Notes under the pieces: generated by a model
Database searches by the model: none
Seen by the model: the letters and a program-made list of their open reading frames with translations, nothing else
What the model was told of the DNA's origin: nothing
Translations under genes and position numbers: made by a program
Part shown: piece by piece, positions 58,433 through 64,000 of the stretch
Numbering within the stretch: the stretch's first letter is position 1
Layout: every line of letters starts with the position of its first letter
Assembly (NCBI GenBank): GCA_030649955.1
Contig: JAUSFD010000029.1
Location: 62,001 to 126,000, forward strand
DNA: 64,000 bases
Direction of reading: 5' to 3'
From: Candidatus Peregrinibacteria bacterium
Lineage (GTDB): Bacteria; Patescibacteriota; Gracilibacteria; Peribacterales; Peribacteraceae

Positions 58433-61400
58433 TTATTGGCTCAGTTCGAGTGCTCTGCCAGACAATCTTGTGAAGAGATCGGAGGCCATGTCCGGTGTAA
58501 TGCTCTTTATATTCCCCTGCTTCTTGTCTTCGGACATCTTCGTTAATTCTTCCCTCATCGCTTTCAGGAAGAGCTCCTGCTTAGCAGGATCGAAAGCAAA
58601 TTTCGGATTCATGGCTTTCATTCTTTGCACAATACTATCGAGATCCCGCATAAGCCACTCGTACGTAGGATTATCGACACGGAAATCTGCGAGTGTGAGC
58701 ATCACCGATGCTTGAAGATTATTCTCAAATGGCAAGGCCTGAATCTTCCGGAACTCCTCTGGAAGAAGGCCATTCTCAGCCTCTTGCCAAGCACCAAAGC
58801 CCGCATTATCGGGTAGTGACTCCAGGGTTTTCGCAGCGTTTTTCTCCTGCTCCGTGAGCTCAGGGACAGGAAGAGGATTGCTGATTTGCGTCTTTCCTCT
58901 CGGGAATGAAGCAACAATCAGCCTCGCCTGCTGCACCATTCGCTCTTGCTCTTCAGCATCCTTATCGCGAGGCTCAGCAGGGATATTCTTCGCCATGGAT
59001 TGAATATCGACTTTCTTGTACTGAAGTCGTCCATTAGGTCCGAATCGCACGAGCATTATGTTCCCTCCGATATTCGTCGCGTAGGTGTTCGCGCCGATAT
59101 CCAGGAAGTACGCATTCTGCTTCATTGCACGGATGAGGCGTTCCCCTTGGGTCATCTTGTTCAACTTCTCCGCATTCTCCTGGGAGATAGTGACTATATC
59201 CGTCTTTGTATCTCTCTCCATCTGCTCCTTCTCTCGCCGATCGAACTCGAAACTCGCTACCTGCCGGGCGACATCGCCGCGTCTGGGTATGGACCAGTCC
59301 TGATACCTGATAGGACTGAACATCAATTCTCTATCGTCACTCTCGACTGCGGTCATCGTCGCAATTCTCCTCTCTTCCTTCTTCTTCCCGAAGAACTCAG
59401 AACTGTATTCAAACGTGACGAAATATCCCTGTCGCTCCTTCCCATCAATGTTCATCCTCTGTTCTGCGCAGTGAATCCACTGCACTTTTTGTCCTGAATA
59501 ATCCGCTCTTGCAGATGCTTCCACAGTTATCCTCGTGGAAATTTCGCGTAGAGCTGCTGCATGCTCTTCAACCTTGTTTTCGGAGAATTCTCCTGAGAAG
59601 ACGACGATAGCCTCGGGGAATACATCTCTCAATACCCGTACTGCCATGGGCTCTCTCAATTTCGCTTGTTCATCCGTTTCGAACTCCTCAAAAACTTCTC
59701 GGCTGTGTTCTGCCCCCTTCATCACGTTCCATGCTTGTTCAATAGCCTTCAGGGCATCGGTGGCCTGTCCTAATTTGCTCGTGAGAATACGCTCCCGCTG
59801 CGCATAGTCTCCCCCGAGCTTGCGCGTTTCATCCAGGAATGTGCTGGGTAATCCTTGAACTTCGCTCACCTTCTGAGCGCCACGTAAGTTTGCCTGGCGG
59901 AGGCAGAGACGATACAGATTCACTTTCTGTAGATTGCTCATCATTTCGCTTTGCAATACTTCGATTTCCCCCAGTTTCTCTGGTGGTAATTTGGCAACAA
60001 TGTCTGGATTCTGCCTGAGGAGCGGCGTGTACTTTTGATTGATGTCGATTCTCTGATGCAAGAGCGTATGCGTTTCGGGTTTGAAATCAGTGGAGAGACA
60101 CGAGAGAACTTGCTGCCTCGCATTCAGTACCTCGTTGCTCTGATTTTCCTCTCGCTTTACCAAGCGTTCTACTTCGGATGATTCGGTTGCAAGGCTTTGC
60201 TTGTAGCGTTGCGAAGAGTACTGACCTGAAAGGACACTGGTATCAATATCCAGCGAGAGTGAGAAGGGCAACCCTTGAACCAAGTGTTTCCCCTCTGGAT
60301 TCTGATGGAGAAGGCTCATGTATCGCAAAGCGAGGAAGCGCTTGTAAGGATCTAGGACAGATTCCTGGTACTCCGGTGCACGTTTCTTCCCATACCACTG
60401 GTGCATAACGCCCCTATGAGGGGCATCGGGTGTCCCGGTATTCGCAAGCCCCTCACTGAGATCCAAATCGCTTTGCCTCTTATGTTCCTGTTCCAGCTTC
60501 GCTAACTGCTCTCGCTCCTCTGCATTGATGAGCGGCCGAATGCTCTTCTCAAAAATATCCGGCATGTAGACGGACTTCTTGGGATCAATCGATCCGATCA
60601 TCGAGTAAACACCGTCAGATACTAGACGCGCTCGTGTCCACGGCGCGTGCCTCTGAGAGGTCTTGTTGTTCGCTTGAAGAGTCCCCAGTTTCCAGTCCTC
60701 CTCAAGCGTTCTGCTGAAGACCACCTCCTTGCCCATCTTTGTGACTTCACGCTCGAGCATTGCTACTTGCAGACGAGGATCGTTGTTTGCAATGCCAAGA
60801 CTCGTGAGGATTTGCTTCTGCTCAACAGAGAGCTCTTTCTTTCCTTTCAGATCTGCAACCAGGAATTGGTACGTAATGAATCGATGCTCCTTCACGTGGA
60901 GCAAGTAGAACTCTGCAGCGTCGGTGAAGAGATTTTCTATCTGTGTTTTCTCAAGGTTGAGTATGCCATTCTTGATGTTGTCGAGGTGAGATTTGCCATG
61001 GAGGACAGCATGTCCATACATATAGTTGAGGATGACACTCTTGAAATCCTCATTGAAGAATTTGTCCGTTTGGGTCGAGCTGATGAAGTGCACAGCAATC
61101 GCCCTATGTGCATCCGGGTGCTGCTTCTGGAATTCCTTATCAGCAAGTTTCCCTGAGAAAATAGCGAAGAGAGCTTTCTCTGCGATTTGCGGGCTCATGC
61201 TCTCCGGCTTGATGAATGTGTCGAGGAACCAGCTCGTGGTGAATGTCTCCTCAGAACTCCCCGTGAAACGTTTAGATCCACAAGCAGCAATGATCCATGG
61301 AGGTAACTCTTTGATGATGTCTCTGGATTTCTCCCAGTCCTTCTTCGCATACATGACATGGAGAACAACTGTCACCGTGCCGGTGGCTAAAGCAACGGGA

Positions 61401-64000
61401 ACTCCTACGCCACTCTGTGCGAACAAGAGCGTAACAGAGCCCCCGAGTGCGAGGACATCTGCTCCAACTTTGTACGCAGCGATGCTATCTCTGTCTGCCA
61501 TCAACTGCTTCCCCGCTTTGACATCCACGTAGACATTTTCATCGAGTTTGCCATCGCTCCTCCGCAGGTAGTACCTGCCTTTTTCCCCTGGCTTCTCGAA
61601 CATGTTGGCAGTGTGGAGCTGTTTATCCAATGTGGCGTTCGCCTGCTTCGTCAGTTCCTGTTGCTGGATGAGACCATAGATATCGATCCCGAGCAGAGCT
61701 GCATCCAATACAGCGAATCCTCCAGCTACGACGGTGCCAGCTTTCAGACCTCTGGCTGCCTCGGCAGCCTTCAGTACACTCTCTGCACCTTCTGCCACTC
61801 GAATCTCTCTCACTACTGTTGCCCCCTCGCCAGTACGCACAATGGCAGACATCCCTCTCCCCCCCTCAGCTGTCCGGGCTACCAGCCCTATCGCCTGCTC
61901 TCCCGGTTTCAAGGAAAGTCCTGCACCGCGGACGAGATCGCCCACCATTTCCGCATCGAGTGCGAGCACTTTCCCCTTGCCGAGTGCACCGAGGTCAATG
62001 AGCGTGCTCGTCACATTGGCATACTTTCCGCCTTTGTAAGCCCGCAAGCTCGATCCGATAGCATCGATATTTGCGATATTGCGACAATCCATGTTGTGCA
62101 AACTTAGGAAGAACGTCCGTTCCTGCGCAGAGAGTGTTTGACCAGCCTTGAGGATGTTCTTTTCCTGCAGAACACCTTCGATCAATTGAATGCGTGCTTC
62201 CTCTGCTGCCTTGAGACACTTTGGAAGCCCCTCTGCTGCGAGCTGCGTTGCCTGCTCTTCGAGCGCTCGCAGTTCCGTGAGAGCACCGAGGTACCTGTCC
62301 ATCACGCCTCCTTGCCCCACGGGCTTGAGTTTGCTGATCTGCTCAGAGAGTAATTTCTCGATCTGCAAATTCTTCTCTGCGATACTCGCTTCGCGAGCAG
62401 CACGAGACGCAGACTCCGGACCATTCGGTTTGGTAGGCGGGGGTTCTGGCGGTGGCTTAGTCGGCGGTGGTTCTCTCGGGACTTTCCCTGGAGCATCGGG
62501 GGGGGTACTGCCGGAGCTTGGGGGTGTACCGGAAGGTGTGATTGGAGTTTTTGGCGGGGTACCGCCGCCACCTAGGTACCTATTCCATCCCCACTTCCCC
62601 AATTGCCCCCCTCTTCGTACCAAATTCAGAATTTCTGCGGGGTAAGTAACAGGAGCGGAAAGCGCCCTTTGGAAGTAACTTGGCTGCAATGCGCTGCTCC
62701 ATCCCTTTGCTCTCCACTTACCAACGAATTCGATGGGATGGCGAATTTTCTTGTAGGAGTAGAGAACGAATGCTGCAGGAGCCCCGTACTTGAAGTAGTA
62801 CGGCAAGAAAATGTCGAGAGCAAAATCTGGAGCTAGACCTTTATGGAGATCAGAGAGCCCGAAGTGCTGCGTCATATTCCGATCCACAGCCATGCGAAAA
62901 CTGCGATGTTGGAATTCAAAAAGCTGCTCGAGCTGCCTCTCTCGACGGAGTAGGCGCTCGTAGATCCACTTCGCTTCCTTGTGGAACTTCTCATCTGCAT
63001 CTTCTTTCCCCTTCGGTAACGTGAGATGTTGGAGAATTGCGGTATCTGTTACATCAGCTCTACGTTCAATTCTCCTCATGAGTGCGTGGTAGATACGCAT
63101 GAGTTCTTCGTACGAAGCGCCCTTCGCTTTTTCTCGCACAACTTCCGCTGTTGGCCTCCCCCCTTGGCCATTCCACCACTCGGGAGGTTTCCCTAGGGAA
63201 TCGACTCCTTTGAACCGAGCGAGGATATCTGGCTCATTGTTGTTACGCTCGAGAATCAGAGGCTGCAGTTCCGTGGCGAGCCGAATATCCTCTTCCTCCA
63301 TCGCTGGCCACCAGTCTGGCTGCTCTGGTTTCACTCCTGGTCGCAAATTCTGCGTTTTTGCGTACTGTTTATTCTTGGGATCACTCACGAGTTGCAGCAC
63401 GGAGTTATCCCCTTTCATGGTATTGAGGAGTGGTCCTAGCAAGAACGCCTGACTCTCTTCAATATTATTGATGACGGATTTAATCTTCGGGCACTCTGCA
63501 AGAGCCTTCCGCTGATCTTCTGGAGAAAGTTGAAAGTAGTTCTCGGGGAGCTGCAAGCTTACGCGCAGCTTCTCCAAGAGCTGATGCTTTCGCCCTTTAT
63601 CGATAAAGAGACTCGACGCCCACTGCGTCCACGGTACAGACATGGCATTCGGAATTTCTACTCCTCCCACCACCGGAATGTGCGGACCGATTGGTGTGAG
63701 TTTTTCGGGAATTTTGTCCGTCTCCCAATTGCTATTAATATCCTCCGCTTCCTTCTGACGGGCTTCCAGAGTCTCACGAGTAGCATTGATATTGCCAAAC
63801 AATTGATGATCGACGAACTCTTCGAGAGTCCATTGACCGGAAAGTACTGACTTCGAGAACTCGCTAATGTACGAAGCTGAGCCTTCTAAACTCTCTTTCC
63901 TCGTTACTTCAAGATCTGCAATAGTTTTTGCATCGAGTCTCGGTACACGCATCGGAATTACACCTTCCGCAGTGTCAGGATAGGGAATCCCAACATGGCC
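58433..64000 (-). CDS. Giant orphan protein, 5' end not resolved
   Basis: At least 1839 residues from the first in-window ATG (63952), but the frame has no stop up to base 64000, so the gene may begin outside. Not recognised. Layout counted from 63952: helical region (1-370); one hydrophobic segment near 380-400 (FALDIFLPYYFKYGAPAAFVLYSY); Pro/Thr/Gly linker (about 465-525); helical region; hydrophobic segments near 755-775 and 850-885; then about 950 residues of mostly soluble, charged sequence. GC is lower than in core genes. It may be a cell-surface or envelope-spanning protein. Confidence 0.75.
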   Translation of the reverse strand, partial: GHVGIPYPDTAEGVIPMRVPRLDAKTIADLEVTRKESLEGSASYISEFSKSVLSGQWTLEEFVDHQLFGNINATRETLEARQKEAEDINSNWETDKIPEKLTPIGPHIPVVGGVEIPNAMSVPWTQWASSLFIDKGRKHQLLEKLRVSLQLPENYFQLSPEDQRKALAECPKIKSVINNIEESQAFLLGPLLNTMKGDNSVLQLVSDPKNKQYAKTQNLRPGVKPEQPDWWPAMEEEDIRLATELQPLILERNNNEPDILARFKGVDSLGKPPEWWNGQGGRPTAEVVREKAKGASYEELMRIYHALMRRIERRADVTDTAILQHLTLPKGKEDADEKFHKEAKWIYERLLRRERQLEQLFEFQHRSFRMAVDRNMTQHFGLSDLHKGLAPDFALDIFLPYYFKYGAPAAFVLYSYKKIRHPIEFVGKWRAKGWSSALQPSYFQRALSAPVTYPAEILNLVRRGGQLGKWGWNRYLGGGGTPPKTPITPSGTPPSSGSTPPDAPGKVPREPPPTKPPPEPPPTKPNGPESASRAAREASIAEKNLQIEKLLSEQISKLKPVGQGGVMDRYLGALTELRALEEQATQLAAEGLPKCLKAAEEARIQLIEGVLQEKNILKAGQTLSAQERTFFLSLHNMDCRNIANIDAIGSSLRAYKGGKYANVTSTLIDLGALGKGKVLALDAEMVGDLVRGAGLSLKPGEQAIGLVARTAEGGRGMSAIVRTGEGATVVREIRVAEGAESVLKAAEAARGLKAGTVVAGGFAVLDAALLGIDIYGLIQQQELTKQANATLDKQLHTANMFEKPGEKGRYYLRRSDGKLDENVYVDVKAGKQLMADRDSIAAYKVGADVLALGGSVTLLFAQSGVGVPVALATGTVTVVLHVMYAKKDWEKSRDIIKELPPWIIAACGSKRFTGSSEETFTTSWFLDTFIKPESMSPQIAEKALFAIFSGKLADKEFQKQHPDAHRAIAVHFISSTQTDKFFNEDFKSVILNYMYGHAVLHGKSHLDNIKNGILNLEKTQIENLFTDAAEFYLLHVKEHRFITYQFLVADLKGKKELSVEQKQILTSLGIANNDPRLQVAMLEREVTKMGKEVVFSRTLEEDWKLGTLQANNKTSQRHAPWTRARLVSDGVYSMIGSIDPKKSVYMPDIFEKSIRPLINAEEREQLAKLEQEHKRQSDLDLSEGLANTGTPDAPHRGVMHQWYGKKRAPEYQESVLDPYKRFLALRYMSLLHQNPEGKHLVQGLPFSLSLDIDTSVLSGQYSSQRYKQSLATESSEVERLVKREENQSNEVLNARQQVLSCLSTDFKPETHTLLHQRIDINQKYTPLLRQNPDIVAKLPPEKLGEIEVLQSEMMSNLQKVNLYRLCLRQANLRGAQKVSEVQGLPSTFLDETRKLGGDYAQRERILTSKLGQATDALKAIEQAWNVMKGAEHSREVFEEFETDEQAKLREPMAVRVLRDVFPEAIVVFSGEFSENKVEEHAAALREISTRITVEASARADYSGQKVQWIHCAEQRMNIDGKERQGYFVTFEYSSEFFGKKKEERRIATMTAVESDDRELMFSPIRYQDWSIPRRGDVARQVASFEFDRREKEQMERDTKTDIVTISQENAEKLNKMTQGERLIRAMKQNAYFLDIGANTYATNIGGNIMLVRFGPNGRLQYKKVDIQSMAKNIPAEPRDKDAEEQERMVQQARLIVASFPRGKTQISNPLPVPELTEQEKNAAKTLESLPDNAGFGAWQEAENGLLPEEFRKIQALPFENNLQASVMLTLADFRVDNPTYEWLMRDLDSIVQRMKAMNPKFAFDPAKQELFLKAMREELTKMSEDKKQGNIKSITPDMASDLFTRLSGRALELSQ

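Noticed and set aside
1-64000. Alternative genetic code (UGA as glycine, as in Gracilibacteria)
   Set aside because: UGA ends several clear genes at the expected family length (for example the ABC permease), and no conserved protein reads through it.

Overview
The window reads as chromosome of a Candidate Phyla Radiation (Patescibacteria) bacterium, most like Peribacteria/Peregrinibacteria. This placement is inference. It rests on housekeeping genes of bacterial type (topA, uvrB, serS, metK, dnaJ, HU, galU, jag, ftsQ) packed between many orphan proteins, no biosynthetic operons, very short intergenic gaps, many secreted or membrane-anchored proteins of unknown role, and use of the standard code (TGA is used as a stop). 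Core genes look GC-rich by eye. Bases 1-5800 and several single orphan genes look clearly lower in GC.

Layout. Bases 1-5.7 kb look accessory: a TrmB-type regulator divergent from an NMT1/SsuA-type ABC transporter, a DUF488 gene paired with a dual-OB-like gene, and a RelB/YafQ toxin-antitoxin pair, followed by a Fic protein (5.8-6.9 kb). Bases 6.9-16.8 kb hold wall and metabolite-repair genes: a LysM/M23 endopeptidase, a D,D-carboxypeptidase and FtsQ on the minus strand, then a glycosyltransferase, NAD(P)HX dehydratase, a phosphodiesterase, a PgeF-like protein, a possible 6S RNA, a dNTPase, a voltage-sensor/PH fusion and a second M23 protein. Bases 16.9-28.1 kb hold a membrane/surface block: two GT-C plus TPR paralogues flank a DUF2339 protein and a thrombospondin-3 repeat protein. 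Bases 28.2-32.9 kb hold orphans, an HTH-Panacea/RelE-like pair, HicBA and tRNA-Trp. Bases 33-50 kb are mostly housekeeping genes plus an UppP-DedA fusion. Bases 50-58 kb hold a receiver-only regulator, a glycosyltransferase, an amidase-SpoIID fusion, a ProX-type editing protein and metK. The last 5.6 kb is one giant orphan gene still open at the window edge.

Three themes stand out. First, more than 20 start codons lie 6-8 bases after a TANNNT box with no Shine-Dalgarno sequence, which points to leaderless mRNAs as the normal mode here; the best promoters have a 16-bp spacer. Second, envelope enzymes are fused in functionally sensible pairs: UppP with DedA, amidase with SpoIID, voltage sensor with PH. 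Third, gene ends are marked by several families of short palindromic repeats, including octamer-built inverted repeats, CCCAAA/TTTGGG arms and a 110-bp double-hairpin element, which in places run into the 3' ends of coding sequences.
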